Part shown: piece after piece, positions 33,720 through 42,800 of the stretch
Layout of the letters: each line of letters opens with the position of its first letter
Position numbering within the stretch: position 1 is the first letter of the stretch
Assembly (NCBI RefSeq): GCF_019977335.1
Contig: NZ_AP024653.1
Coordinates: forward strand, 1,240,001 to 1,304,000
Source of the DNA: Arthrobacter sp. NicSoilB4
Lineage (GTDB): Bacteria > Actinomycetota > Actinomycetes > Actinomycetales > Micrococcaceae
Reading direction: 5' to 3'
DNA: 64,000 nt
Translations under genes and position numbers: made by a program
Notes under the pieces: generated by a model
The model's input: only the letters and a program-made list of their open reading frames with translations
Databases searched by the model: none
Told to the model about the DNA's origin: nothing

Positions 33720-34916
33720 GTGACCATGCCTGACCATCAGCACCCGCTGACCATTCTGATTGCCGCGGACACCTACCCGCCCCACGTCAACGGCGCTGCG
33801 ATGTTCGGCTACCGCCTGGCGAAGGGCATGACGGCGCGCGGACACGATGTGCACGTCCTGGCCTGCCGCCCGGACAAGGGCAAGAGCTACACCGAGTTCA
33901 GCGACGAAGGCACAGTCCACCGGATCCGCTCCCACTCAGTTCCGACGCACGAGTACTTCCGGATCACGTTCCCTTGGGAGATCAAGAAGGAAATCAGCCT
34001 CCTGTTCGACCGGATCCAGCCTGACGTCGTGCACATCCAGAGTCACTACATGATCGGCGAGCACGTGCTCTATGAGGCCGTCAAGCGCGGCATCCGGATC
34101 GTGGCGACCAACCACTTCATGCCCGAGAACCTGAATCCCTTCCTTCCATTCCCGCAGTGGTTCAAGGACATCGTGGGCCGCATTTCCTGGAAGGACATGG
34201 GCAAGGTCATGGGCCAGGCCGACGTCGTTACGACGCCGACGCCGCTGGCGGCGAAAGCGATGCACCAGCACGCGTTCCTTCGCCAGGTGCTGCCGCTCTC
34301 CAACGGCATCGACTCCGCGGCGTACGAACTCAAGCCCGGTGAGGAAGTGGCGCGCCACGGCAGCCCCAACGTGCTGTTTGCCGGCCGGCTCGCCGAGGAG
34401 AAGCACGTTGACGTGCTGATCGACGCCGTTGCCAAGACGCCCAAGGAGCTGGACGTCCATCTTGAAATCGTCGGCGGCGGTGAGGTGCGGCCGGCCCTCG
34501 AGGCCCAGGTTGAGCGACTCGGGCTCCAGGACCGGGTCAAGTTCCTGGGACTGGCGACCGACGCCGAACTCCGCCGCGCGTACATCGCCGCGGACCTGTT
34601 CTGCATGCCCGGCACGGCTGAACTGCAGTCACTCGTGACGCTGGAAGCGATGTCCGCCTCCACGCCCGTGCTGCTGGCGAACGCCATGGCCCTGCCGCAC
34701 CTGGTGCGCGACGGCGAAAACGGATACCTCTTCACACCCAACGACAGCGACGACCTCGCGGCCAAGATGGTCCGCGTCCTGTCGCTCCCCGCGGCTGAGC
34801 TGGCGGCGATGGGCAAGGCAAGCAGAGGGATGGTGGAGAACCACAGCATCGAGCGCACCCTGCAGTCCTTCGAGGATCTCTACCGGGGCGCGAGCTACGA
34901 CGACCTCGTGGTCTGA
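33720..34916 (+). CDS. Glycosyltransferase family 4
   Basis: A 398-residue GT-B glycosyltransferase. The N-terminal domain opens with ILIAADTYPPHVNGAAMFGYRLAKGMTARGHDVHV; the donor domain shows VLFAGRLAEEKHVDVLIDAV and the E-x7-E motif in PGTAELQSLVTLEAMSA. It most resembles GT4 enzymes that mannosylate or glucosylate lipids in actinobacteria; coupling with the preceding phosphatidyltransferase supports a glycolipid role (inference). GTG 33720 has AGGAG 10 bases upstream; ATG 33726 is the alternative. Confidence 0.88.
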   Translation: MTMPDHQHPLTILIAADTYPPHVNGAAMFGYRLAKGMTARGHDVHVLACRPDKGKSYTEFSDEGTVHRIRSHSVPTHEYFRITFPWEIKKEISLLFDRIQPDVVHIQSHYMIGEHVLYEAVKRGIRIVATNHFMPENLNPFLPFPQWFKDIVGRISWKDMGKVMGQADVVTTPTPLAAKAMHQHAFLRQVLPLSNGIDSAAYELKPGEEVARHGSPNVLFAGRLAEEKHVDVLIDAVAKTPKELDVHLEIVGGGEVRPALEAQVERLGLQDRVKFLGLATDAELRRAYIAADLFCMPGTAELQSLVTLEAMSASTPVLLANAMALPHLVRDGENGYLFTPNDSDDLAAKMVRVLSLPAAELAAMGKASRGMVENHSIERTLQSFEDLYRGASYDDLVV

Positions 34917-34993
34917 CCCGGGCCACTACAATTGCTAGAGTGATTTTCGCCCGGAAACCATCCGGCCCTGGCCGGGCCGGTTTCCGGGCCCAT

Positions 34994-35067
34994 GGGGCTA
35001 TAGCTCAGCTGGTTAGAGCGCGGGACTCATAATCCTAAGGTCCTCGGTTCAAGTCCGAGTAGCCCTA
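34994..35067 (+). tRNA. tRNA with CAT anticodon (elongator Met, or Ile2)
   Basis: A 74-base cloverleaf: acceptor GGGGCTA with TAGCCCT, D arm GCTC...GAGC, anticodon loop CTCATAA, T arm CGGTTCAAGTCCG. The first acceptor pair is G-T. CAT with this loop fits elongator tRNA-Met or tRNA-Ile2 (lysidine-modified); it is not the initiator, which has three GC pairs below the loop. No encoded CCA. Confidence 0.9.
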
Positions 35068-35227
35068 CATTTTCGCGGAACCCTGCCTGGGATCCGCATC
35101 TACGGGAGCCGTGGCCGACGTTTCGACGTCGGCCGCGGCTCCCTCCTTCTTTCCCGGCACCGGCGTGGTGACCCTTATCCCGCCGGGAAACCCACAGGAT
35201 TGCGGCCTCCCGTATGGCTTCCGTCAC

Positions 35228-35272
35228 TTGCAGCGCCCCTCCGGATTGCGGTATGTTACTGGTGAGTAACAT
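35228..35272 (+). promoter_or_regulatory. Promoter and palindromic operator of the acyl-CoA dehydrogenase gene
   Basis: TTGCAG (35228) and TATGTT (35252) are separated by 18 bases. A perfect inverted repeat, ATGTTACT-GGTG-AGTAACAT (35253-35272), overlaps the -10 box. Such TTACT-N4-AGTAA sites are typical of TetR-family repressors. The gene starts 60 bases downstream. Confidence 0.55.
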
Positions 35273-35331
35273 CCCGTTGGCGCGAAGCGCGCGTCATCCT
35301 GGTCGCTGCTGATCACACGTGAAGGAACACC

Positions 35332-36522
35332 ATGTCCAAAGCTGCCGTCGACATCAACAACCTCCCTTACGCCGATGGCGACTTCTACGCCTTCGAGCAG
35401 CTGCTCAGCGGCAAGGAACAGGACCGGCTCGCGGAGGTCCGCGACTTCCTGGCCCGCGAGGTCAAGCCGATTGCCGTCGACTGCTGGAACCGCGGCGAGT
35501 TCCCGATGGACCTGATTCCCAAGCTCGCCGAGGTCGATCTGGTCAGCCCGGTCCGGAGGCAGGGCTATTCCAATGTCTTCGCGGGCATCATGCACGCAGA
35601 AGTGACCAGGGCCGACACATCCATCGCCACCTTCATGGGCGTCCACGACGGACTCTTCACCGGCTCCATCGAAGCGCTCGCTTCGCAGGAACAGCAGGAG
35701 GCGTGGCTGCCCGAGATCTACTCGCTCAAGAAAATCGGCGCCTTTGGCCTCACCGAACCCCTTGGCGGGTCCGACGTCGCCGGCGGCACCCGAACGACGG
35801 CCCGCCGCGAGGGAGGCAGCTGGATCCTCAACGGGGCCAAGCGCTGGATCGGCAACGCCACGTTCTCCGACTGGGTAGTCATCTACGCTCGGGATCTCGC
35901 TGACAACCAGGTCAAGGGCTTCCTCGTCGACACCAAGACCGAGGGCTACAGCGCCACTAAGATCGAGAACAAGATCTCGCTCCGCACCGTGCAGAACGCC
36001 GACATCACCCTCGACAACGTCGTTGTGCCGGACTTCTTCAAGCTCGCGAACGCCAACAGCTTCCGCGACACGAACAAAGTCCTCAAGGTCACCCGGCTGG
36101 CCGTCGCCTGGCAGGCGGTCGGCCAGCAGCTCGCCGCTTTTGACGTCGCCCGCCGCTACGCCGTCGAACGCAGCCAGTTTGGACGCCCGATCGCATCCTT
36201 CCAGCTCGTGCAGGACCAGCTCGTGCAGATCCTCGGCAATGCCGTCAGCTCGATGGGCATGATGGTGAGGCTCTCCCAGCTGGAGGACCTTGGCCAGGCC
36301 AAGGACGAGCAGTCCGCCCTGGCTAAGGCCTTCACCACGGCCCGGATGCGCGAAAGCGTTGCCCTGGGCCGAAGCATCCTCGGCGGCAACGGCATCGTGA
36401 CCGACTTTGAGATGGCCAAGATCTTCTCGGATGCCGAGGCCATCTACTCCTACGAAGGCACGCACGAGATTAACACCCTCGTCACCGGCCGGGCAATCAC
36501 GGGCATCTCCGCGATCGTTTAG
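35332..36522 (+). CDS. Acyl-CoA dehydrogenase, glutaryl-CoA dehydrogenase-like
   Basis: A 396-residue FAD enzyme. FAD/substrate motifs are IGAFGLTEPLGGSDVAGGTRTTA and WILNGAKRWIGNATFSDWVV; the catalytic base is Glu375 in YSYEGTHEINTLVTGRAITG, as in glutaryl-CoA dehydrogenases (lysine/tryptophan degradation). Overall resemblance to that group is good, including VAWQAVGQQLAAFDVARRYAVERSQFG-like helix G. It stands alone with its own palindromic operator, so it is likely induced by its substrate through a repressor encoded elsewhere. Confidence 0.87.
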   Translation: MSKAAVDINNLPYADGDFYAFEQLLSGKEQDRLAEVRDFLAREVKPIAVDCWNRGEFPMDLIPKLAEVDLVSPVRRQGYSNVFAGIMHAEVTRADTSIATFMGVHDGLFTGSIEALASQEQQEAWLPEIYSLKKIGAFGLTEPLGGSDVAGGTRTTARREGGSWILNGAKRWIGNATFSDWVVIYARDLADNQVKGFLVDTKTEGYSATKIENKISLRTVQNADITLDNVVVPDFFKLANANSFRDTNKVLKVTRLAVAWQAVGQQLAAFDVARRYAVERSQFGRPIASFQLVQDQLVQILGNAVSSMGMMVRLSQLEDLGQAKDEQSALAKAFTTARMRESVALGRSILGGNGIVTDFEMAKIFSDAEAIYSYEGTHEINTLVTGRAITGISAIV

Positions 36523-36571
36523 CCGGCAGCGCCCGGCCCTTCACCTTCACTTCTCTTCCTCTTCCTCCGTT

Positions 36572-37156
36572 CTATCCGGGCGCCGGATCCAGGGGCGGGA
36601 GCAGGATGGAGGGCCTCAGGTCCGTCACGAAGGCCAGGGGATTGAGGTATTCATCGCCGCGGCGAACGCCCCAGTGGACGCACGGCGCCGGCGTGCAGTG
36701 GCCGGGCAGAATCCACCCCAGGACCTCTCCCTCGGCGACGGCGGTGCCCGGCTTGAGATCGCTGCGCACCGCCTCGAAGCTGCTTCGCAATCCGTTTCCG
36801 TGGTCCACGGTGATGACGGGACGATCCACCACGACGCCGGCAAAGGTGACGGTCCCTGCTGCCGGTGAGGTGACCCGGGCGCCGTCGTCCGCTGCCTGAA
36901 GATCAACACCCCGGTGGCCGCTGAGCCACGGTTCTGCCGGCGGATCAAAGGCCCGCAGGACGGCAGGTCTGGGGCTCAGCGGCCAACTCCACCCGCCGGC
37001 CTCCACGGTTGGGCCGGAAATGGCGCTGGAAGCAACTGCCGCGCCCGGGCCCCCGGGCGCGGCAGTGGGGGAGAGTGCCAAGAGCAGGGCGGCCGCCATG
37101 GCGGCCCTGGTCGCCGGAGTCTTCATCCACCCAGCCTGCGGCCGCGGACGGATCAT
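36572..37156 (-). CDS. Secreted M23-family peptidase
   Basis: A 194-residue protein with a basic start and hydrophobic signal segment (about residues 12-33, AAMAAALLLALSP), so it is probably exported. The LytM domain shows the zinc ligands in GHRGVDLQAADDGARV and CVHWGVRRGDEYLNP; only one His is visible in the second motif besides the HxxxD of the first, as in several members, so catalytic activity is likely but not certain. It would cut peptidoglycan cross-links. GGAGGGA lies 7 bases before ATG 37156. An M23 gene divergent from rpsB is common in actinobacteria. Confidence 0.87.
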   Translation of the reverse strand: MIRPRPQAGWMKTPATRAAMAAALLLALSPTAAPGGPGAAVASSAISGPTVEAGGWSWPLSPRPAVLRAFDPPAEPWLSGHRGVDLQAADDGARVTSPAAGTVTFAGVVVDRPVITVDHGNGLRSSFEAVRSDLKPGTAVAEGEVLGWILPGHCTPAPCVHWGVRRGDEYLNPLAFVTDLRPSILLPPLDPAPG

Positions 37157-37712
37157 CGTAAGCGTCCCTCCGGGCTATGTGGACAGACCCGGGGTTGACG
37201 TGCGCCCCCGTGCCTCCACGCCGCCCGGCCATCCTGCAAGCCCTGCCACTTGACCCCGAACGTCACGCCGAACGTCACCCGCGATCGTCCCTGAACCGGC
37301 TCCGGCCAGAGCGCTGCGGCCCCGCCTGCAGCCCCCGGAAACGGTCCATTCCCGTACGTGCCCTGTAGTACACTTGGTGGAGCAGTTTGCTGTGCCCTCA
37401 CGCTTGATCATTCTCTTTGTGTACGTACTGTCTTTGTATAAGCAACGTAATTATCAAAGCCGGCACGCCTCATTCAGGGGTGCGGGGGAGCGGCAGCTGA
37501 CTACGCGTATCCAGCCCTCCACATTCGAAGCTTCAACTCTTCAGGGTGCGGAGGACTGCGCTTCTCTCGGTCCGGGCCCTGGCCCGGTTGAGTTGTGCAG
37601 TGGATGCCAGGAGCACCGCCCGCCTGGGTGTTGCTAATCAACCGTCAACTATTGGCAGGGTAAGACAGCCCGTGGGCTGTCTCATGAATGACCTGCCGGA
37701 AGGAGCGTCGGC
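37157..37712. other. Divergent intergenic region and long rpsB leader, no gene
   Basis: 556 bases without a convincing gene. It holds a tandem CCGAACGTCA pair (37257 and 37269), an AT-rich island at 37400-37460 that probably carries the rpsB promoter, a hairpin CCGGGCC-CT-GGCCCGG (37572-37587) and another at 37663-37682. The transcript leader before rpsB may exceed 200 bases. Confidence 0.55.
37663..37682 (+). promoter_or_regulatory. Hairpin in the rpsB leader
   Basis: AGACAGCC pairs perfectly with GGCTGTCT around CGTG, ending 30 bases before the rpsB start. Position suits a feedback site for protein S2 or a leader attenuator, but there is no proof. Confidence 0.45.
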
Positions 37713-38612
37713 ATGCCCGTCGTAACTATGCGCCAGCTGCTTGACAGCGGCGTCCACTTTGGACACCAGACCCGCCGTTGGAACCCGAAGATGAAGCGCT
37801 TCATCTTCACGGAGCGCAACGGCATCTACATCATTGACCTGCAGCAGTCGCTGTCCTACATCGACCGTGCCTACGAGTTCGTGAAGGCCACCGTTGCACA
37901 CGGCGGCACCGTTCTCTTCGTCGGCACCAAGAAGCAGGCGCAGGAATCCATCGCCGAGCAGGCCACCCGCGTTGGCCAGCCGTACGTCAACCAGCGTTGG
38001 CTCGGCGGTATGCTGACCAACTTCCAGACGGTCTCCAAGCGCATCCAGCGCATGAAGGAACTCGAAGAGATCGACTTCGACGACGTCGCCGGTTCTGCTT
38101 ACACCAAGAAGGAACTGCTGCTCCTTCGCCGCGAGCTCACCAAGCTGGAAACCAACCTCGGTGGTATCCGCAACCTGACCAAGGCGCCTTCCGCCCTGTG
38201 GATCGTTGACACCAAGAAGGAACACCTTGCGGTCGACGAAGCCAAGAAGCTGAACATCCCGGTTGTTGCCATCCTGGACACCAACTGCGATCCGGACGAA
38301 GTCGACTTCCCGATCCCGGGTAACGACGACGCCATCCGCTCCGTCAACCTGCTGACCCGCGTTGTTGCTGACGCCGTTGCTGAGGGCCTCATCGCCCGCA
38401 ACCAGCGCGCCACCGGCACCACGGAAGCTCCGGAAGAGCCGCTGGCCGAGTGGGAGCGCGAGCTCCTCGAAGGCAGCAAGACCGAAGAGGCCGCTGCCGC
38501 TCCGGCCGCAGAAGCCGCTCCGGCTGCTGAAGCTGCTCCGGCTGCTGAAGAAGCACCCGCCGCTGCCGAGGAAGCTCCGGCTGCCGACGACGCCGCCGGC
38601 GAAGCCAAGTAG
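37713..38612 (+). CDS. rpsB: 30S ribosomal protein S2
   Basis: A 299-residue S2 protein of the small ribosomal subunit. Conserved parts are [57 protein letters not shown] and [22 protein letters not shown]. The C-terminal 50 residues are a low-complexity tail of AAP/AEE repeats ([16 protein letters not shown]), common in actinobacterial S2 and absent from the 240-residue E. coli protein. GGAAGGAG lies 10 bases before ATG 37713. tsf follows after a hairpin. Confidence 0.97.
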   Translation: MPVVTMRQLLDSGVHFGHQTRRWNPKMKRFIFTERNGIYIIDLQQSLSYIDRAYEFVKATVAHGGTVLFVGTKKQAQESIAEQATRVGQPYVNQRWLGGMLTNFQTVSKRIQRMKELEEIDFDDVAGSAYTKKELLLLRRELTKLETNLGGIRNLTKAPSALWIVDTKKEHLAVDEAKKLNIPVVAILDTNCDPDEVDFPIPGNDDAIRSVNLLTRVVADAVAEGLIARNQRATGTTEAPEEPLAEWERELLEGSKTEEAAAAPAAEAAPAAEAAPAAEEAPAAAEEAPAADDAAGEAK

Positions 38613-38687
38613 TCAGACCCAACAGTCTGCTCTGCTCTGCTGACAAATAAATCCGGATCTCCCCGCACGCTTTCCGCGTAAGGGGAA

Positions 38688-38731
38688 CTGACAGGATGGC
38701 CGCTCACACTGGTGAGCTGCCGTCCTGTCAG
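38688..38731 (+). promoter_or_regulatory. Stable hairpin between rpsB and tsf
   Basis: CTGACAGGATGGC pairs with GCCGTCCTGTCAG (one G-T pair) and the stem continues with GCTCAC/GTGAGC around a small loop, giving about 19 pairs. There is no T run, so it may be a leaky terminator or an RNA-processing/stability element setting the rpsB:tsf ratio. Confidence 0.6.
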
Positions 38732-38770
38732 TCCGTACACCACACAAAATTTCTAGACAGAGGGGTTCAC

Positions 38771-39607
38771 ATGGCGAACTACACTGCCGCTGATATCAAG
38801 GCTCTGCGCGAGCGCACGGGCGCCGGCATGATGGATGTCAAGAAGGCTCTTGACGAAGCCAACGGTGACGCCGAGAAGGCCATCGAAATCATCCGCATCA
38901 AGGGCCTCAAGGGCGCTACCAAGCGCGAAGGCCGCTCCACCGCAGAAGGCCTGGTTGCTGCCAAGGTCGACGGCGGCGTTGGCGTGATGATTGAAGTCAA
39001 CTGCGAGACCGACTTCGTCGCGAAGGCTGACAAGTTCATCCAGCTCGCCGACAAGGTCCTGGCAGTTGCTGTCGAGTCCGGCGCAGCCGATCTCGAAACC
39101 CTGCTGGCCACCGAGGTCGACGGCAAGCCGCTGTCCGAGGTCGTCGTCGAAGAGGGCGCGGTTCTGGGCGAAAAGGTTGTTGTCCGCCGCATCTCCCGCA
39201 TCGAGGGCGCAACGGTCGACGCCTACCTGCACAAGACCTCCAAGGATCTCCCGGCCCAGGTCGGCGTCCTGTTCGCTGTTGACGGCGAGGGCGAAGCAGC
39301 TGCCACCGCAGCCCACGACGTCGCCGTCCACGTCGCCGCGATGTCCCCGAACTACCTCTCCCGCGAGGATGTTCCGGCCGAGCTCGTCGAGTCCGAGCGC
39401 CGCATCGCCGAGGAAACTGCCAAGGCCGAAGGAAAGCCTGAAGCAGCCATGACCAAGATTGTGGAAGGCCGCGTTACGGGCTTCTACAAGGGCGAGGTTC
39501 TCCTCGACCAGGCATTCGCCAAGGATGCCAAGAAGTCTGTCGCCCAGGTCCTCGAAGAGGCCGGCGTCAAGGGCACCGCATTCACGCGTTTCCGCGTCGG
39601 TTCCTAG
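38771..39607 (+). CDS. tsf: Elongation factor Ts
   Basis: A 278-residue nucleotide exchange factor that recharges EF-Tu with GTP. The UBA-like N-terminus is complete (YTAADIKALRERTGAGMMDVKKALDEANGD), followed by IKGLKGATKREGRSTAEG and the signature VMIEVNCETDFVAK. The C-terminal dimerisation part is FYKGEVLLDQAFAKD. ATG 38771 fits the family start; AGACAGAGGGG precedes it. Followed by a terminator. Confidence 0.97.
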   Translation: MANYTAADIKALRERTGAGMMDVKKALDEANGDAEKAIEIIRIKGLKGATKREGRSTAEGLVAAKVDGGVGVMIEVNCETDFVAKADKFIQLADKVLAVAVESGAADLETLLATEVDGKPLSEVVVEEGAVLGEKVVVRRISRIEGATVDAYLHKTSKDLPAQVGVLFAVDGEGEAAATAAHDVAVHVAAMSPNYLSREDVPAELVESERRIAEETAKAEGKPEAAMTKIVEGRVTGFYKGEVLLDQAFAKDAKKSVAQVLEEAGVKGTAFTRFRVGS

Positions 39608-39642
39608 CCAGACACCAGTCAGACATTAGTCAGACACGCTGA

Positions 39643-39673
39643 GGGGGTGGTCACTGCGGTGGCCACCCCTTTT
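39643..39673 (+). terminator. Rho-independent terminator after tsf
   Basis: GGGGTGG pairs with CCACCCC around TCACTGCGGTGG-type loop sequence, followed by TTTT. It separates rpsB-tsf from pyrH-frr-cdsA. Confidence 0.75.
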
Positions 39674-39798
39674 GCATGCACCCGGGACACCCTCCGGGAA
39701 GTCCGGGGAAGATCCGGGCAGCGCCGGGACCGGGCCGAATGAGGCCTTTGGTCCCCGGCACGATAACCTAGCTCAGAGTTCACCAACGGGAAGGCACC

Positions 39799-40536
39799 AT
39801 GGAAACCGTCACCACTTCAGCCCAGCCAAAGAAGAGCCGGCGCCGAGTCCTGTTGAAGCTTTCCGGCGAGGTCTTCGGCGGCGGAAAGCTGGGCGTCGAC
39901 CCCGACACCGTCCGCGGCGTGGCCAAGCAGATCGCCGCGGCAGTTCCCGACGTCGAAGTCGCGATCGTCGTCGGCGGCGGAAACTTCTTCCGCGGAGCCG
40001 AACTGTCGCAGAGCGGCATGGACCGTTCCCGCGCCGACTACATGGGCATGCTCGGCACTGTCATGAACTGCCTGGCCCTCCAGGACTTCCTGGAACAGGC
40101 CGGCGTCGAAACCCGTGTGCAGAGCGCCATCACCATGGGCCAGGTCGCCGAGGCGTACATTCCGCGCCGCGCCATCCGCCACATGGAAAAGGGCCGCGTC
40201 GTCATCTTCGGCGCCGGCGCCGGACTGCCGTACTTCTCCACCGACACCGTGGCCGCCCAGCGCGCCATGGAGGTCCACGCCGACGTCGTCCTGATGGCCA
40301 AGAGCGGCGTCGACGGCGTCTACACCGCGGATCCGAAGAAGGACCCCACCGCCGAGAAGCTGCACCGCCTCAGCTACGATGACGCCCTGCGCCGCGACAT
40401 CCGCGTAATGGACCAGACGGCCATGACCATGTGCAAGGACAACAACCTCACCATGGTGGTGTTCGGCATGGAAGGCGAGGGCAACGTCACCCGCGCCATC
40501 CGCGGCGAGGACCTGGGCACCGTCGTCACCCCCTAG
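39799..40536 (+). CDS. pyrH: UMP kinase
   Basis: A 245-residue amino-acid-kinase-fold enzyme that phosphorylates UMP to UDP. Marks are [73 protein letters not shown] and [17 protein letters not shown]. Normal length. ATG 39799 follows GGGAAGG by 6 bases. First gene of pyrH-frr-cdsA. Confidence 0.96.
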   Translation: METVTTSAQPKKSRRRVLLKLSGEVFGGGKLGVDPDTVRGVAKQIAAAVPDVEVAIVVGGGNFFRGAELSQSGMDRSRADYMGMLGTVMNCLALQDFLEQAGVETRVQSAITMGQVAEAYIPRRAIRHMEKGRVVIFGAGAGLPYFSTDTVAAQRAMEVHADVVLMAKSGVDGVYTADPKKDPTAEKLHRLSYDDALRRDIRVMDQTAMTMCKDNNLTMVVFGMEGEGNVTRAIRGEDLGTVVTP

Positions 40537-40647
40537 CAACGGCTAGGATGTTTTCAGGACATTTCCGCACCCCGCAGCACGCGGCTGGAAGCCGGAACAC
40601 AACAGCACCCCGCCAACGGCGGGTGCACCAATTTCTGAGGAGAGATC

Positions 40648-41205
40648 GTGATCGAAGAAACCTTGCTCGAAGCCGGGGACAAGATGGACAAGGCGGTTGA
40701 AGTAGCCAAGGAAGACTTCGCCTCGATCCGTACCGGCCGTGCCAACCCGGGCCTCTACAACAAGGTCCTGGTGGACTACTACGGCTCACCCACGCCGCTG
40801 CAGCAGCTGGCCTCCTTCGCCATCCCGGACGCCCGCACCATCCTCATCACGCCGTTCGACAAGACCGTCCTGCGCGACATCGAACGTGCCCTCAGCGACT
40901 CCGAGGTGGGCGCGAACCCCTCCAACGACGGCAACGTCATCCGGATCACCATCCCGGACCTGACGGCCGAGCGCCGCAAGGAATACGTCAAGATCGTCAA
41001 GTCCAAGGGCGAGGACGCCAAGGTGTCCATCCGCAACATCCGCCGCAAGGCCAAGGAAACCCTGGACAAGCTGGTTAAAGACGGCGAAGCCGGCGAGGAC
41101 GAGGGCAGCCGGGGCGAAAAGGAACTGGACGCCCTGACCAAGGCCCACGTCGACGGGATCGACGAGATGCTCAAGCGCAAGGAAGCCGAGCTGCTCGAGG
41201 TCTAA
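40648..41205 (+). CDS. frr: Ribosome recycling factor
   Basis: A 185-residue factor that splits post-termination ribosomes with EF-G. Family marks are [38 protein letters not shown] and VRIKARNI-like [20 protein letters not shown] 40648 is the start, with GAGGAGAG 5 bases upstream. It shares one base of its stop with the cdsA start. Confidence 0.96.
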   Translation: MIEETLLEAGDKMDKAVEVAKEDFASIRTGRANPGLYNKVLVDYYGSPTPLQQLASFAIPDARTILITPFDKTVLRDIERALSDSEVGANPSNDGNVIRITIPDLTAERRKEYVKIVKSKGEDAKVSIRNIRRKAKETLDKLVKDGEAGEDEGSRGEKELDALTKAHVDGIDEMLKRKEAELLEV

Positions 41206-42125
41206 TGACGCAGGAACAGGGGGACCCCGGAGCGGAAGTCCGGGTGCGGGGGAGGCAACGGAGGAACCCCACGCCCAAGGCCGGCAGGAACCTTCCGGCC
41301 GCCATAGCAGTGGGCCTCGGCATGCTCATCGTTGTCCTGGGCGGGCTGTTGTTCCTGCCGCTGGGATTCGTGCTCATCGTCACCACCTTCGCGGTCTTTG
41401 GCGTCTGGGAAGTCTTCCGGGCCCTGGAAGCCTCGGGGACCAGGCTGCCGATCATTCCGGTGATGACCGGCACCGTTGCGATGCCGGCGGCTGCCTACTT
41501 CGGCGGCCCCGAAAGCCTCCTGTTCGCGATGATGCTCAGCAGCGTGGCGGTCCTGATCTGGCGTTCCCTGGAGGGCGCCGCCGGTTCCGCGCGCAGCATC
41601 TTCGCCGGTGTCTTCACCCTGGCCTGGATCCCGTTCCTGATCAGCTTTGCCGTGTTGCCCCTGCACACGTTCGCGGGGGAGACACCGGTGGGGCTGTGGC
41701 CCGACGGCGTTATTCCCTCCGGGGCGTGGCAGATCGCCACCCTCCTGCTGCTGGTGGTCGCCAACGACACGTTCGGGTACCTCGTCGGCGCCTCGCTCGG
41801 CAAGCACCCGATGGCGCCGAAGATCAGCCCCAAGAAGAGCTGGGAGGGCTTCGCCGGCTCCATCGCCGGTGCCACCGCGGTCGGGGTGATTGCCGCCGTC
41901 TTCCTGCTGGACAAGCCGTGGTGGGTCGGCGTGGCCCTGGCCGTGGGCATGGTCGCCGCGGCCACCGCCGGAGACCTCTCAGAATCCATGGTGAAGCGTG
42001 AACTGGGGATCAAGGATATGAGCAGCATCCTGCCCGGCCACGGCGGGGTCATGGACCGGCTGGACTCCATCGTCTTCGCATCCCCGGTGGCCTTCATCCT
42101 TTACTCGATCTTTGCCGGCGCCTAA
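41205..42125 (+). CDS. cdsA: Phosphatidate cytidylyltransferase
   Basis: A 306-residue membrane enzyme that makes CDP-diacylglycerol from phosphatidate and CTP. After a basic cytoplasmic N-terminus (about 30 residues) come about seven helices; the signature runs from ISPKKSWEGFAGSIAG to GDLSESMVKRELGIKD and LPGHGGVMDRLDSIVFA. It overlaps frr (TAATG). The product feeds phospholipid synthesis, including the CDP-alcohol phosphatidyltransferase at 32 kb. Confidence 0.95.
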   Translation: MTQEQGDPGAEVRVRGRQRRNPTPKAGRNLPAAIAVGLGMLIVVLGGLLFLPLGFVLIVTTFAVFGVWEVFRALEASGTRLPIIPVMTGTVAMPAAAYFGGPESLLFAMMLSSVAVLIWRSLEGAAGSARSIFAGVFTLAWIPFLISFAVLPLHTFAGETPVGLWPDGVIPSGAWQIATLLLLVVANDTFGYLVGASLGKHPMAPKISPKKSWEGFAGSIAGATAVGVIAAVFLLDKPWWVGVALAVGMVAAATAGDLSESMVKRELGIKDMSSILPGHGGVMDRLDSIVFASPVAFILYSIFAGA

Positions 42126-42215
42126 GGCATCCCGGCAACCCCCTCCGGCCCCTAGAATGGTGCCGGGCAAACCGGACAGTCCGGCCGAAGAGCATTGAAG
42201 GAAACAAAAGTTACA

Positions 42216-42794
42216 GTGGACATTCAACGGCAGATTCCTGCTTCCTTTGACCGCGTGCAGCGGAGCCAGTATGGCTACAACGCCAAGCAGGTCGACCAGT
42301 TCATGCAGCGCGCCCGGGTGTCGTTCGAATCGCCGCGCTCCTCCGCCCGGCCGGTCAAGAGCGCGGACGTCAGGTCAGTCTCCTTCGACCCAGTCAAGGG
42401 CGGCTATGTCGCGGCCGACGTGGATGCGGCACTGGACCGGCTGGAGGATGCCCTCGCCCTGCGGGAACGCGACGAACTCGTCGCCGAACGCGGCGAGGAA
42501 GCCTGGCTCCGCGAGATCGGCCGGCTCGCCGGACTGCTCCGCGGACGGCTGCACCGCCCCGACGGCCAGCGCTTCCGGCGCCCGGCCAAGGCCAAAGCGC
42601 GCAGTTACAACACCACGGACGTGGACGATCTCTGCCACGACCTGATCGGCTACCTCGAAGAGGACAAGCCGCTGAGCGTGGACAACATCCGCCGCGCGGT
42701 CTTCCGTCCCGCCGTCGGCAAGGACGGCTACGAGGAAAACCAGGTGGACGCATTCCTGGACCGCGTCGTCGAGCTCATGGCAGCCATCGACTGA
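42216..42794 (+). CDS. DivIVA-domain repeat protein
   Basis: A 192-residue protein with four copies of the short motif found in the DivIVA N-terminal domain (Y-x6-VD-x-F/L-x2-...): YGYNAKQVDQFMQRA (19-33), GGYVAADVDAALDRLEDAL (62-80), SYNTTDVDDLCHDLIGYL (130-147) and KDGYEENQVDAFLDRVVEL (169-187). Unlike DivIVA/Wag31 it has no long coiled-coil tail. GTG 42216 is preferred, with AAGGAA about 13 bases upstream; TTG 42195 is possible. Position after cdsA is usual in this bacterial group. Role in polar growth or division is inferred only. Confidence 0.78.
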   Translation: MDIQRQIPASFDRVQRSQYGYNAKQVDQFMQRARVSFESPRSSARPVKSADVRSVSFDPVKGGYVAADVDAALDRLEDALALRERDELVAERGEEAWLREIGRLAGLLRGRLHRPDGQRFRRPAKAKARSYNTTDVDDLCHDLIGYLEEDKPLSVDNIRRAVFRPAVGKDGYEENQVDAFLDRVVELMAAID

Positions 42795-42800
42795 TCGCGC

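Noticed and set aside
37374..37637. Small protein of 87 residues upstream of rpsB
   Set aside because: No RBS, Cys- and Leu-rich without domain, and codon use differs from neighbouring genes; the stretch is better read as promoter and leader.
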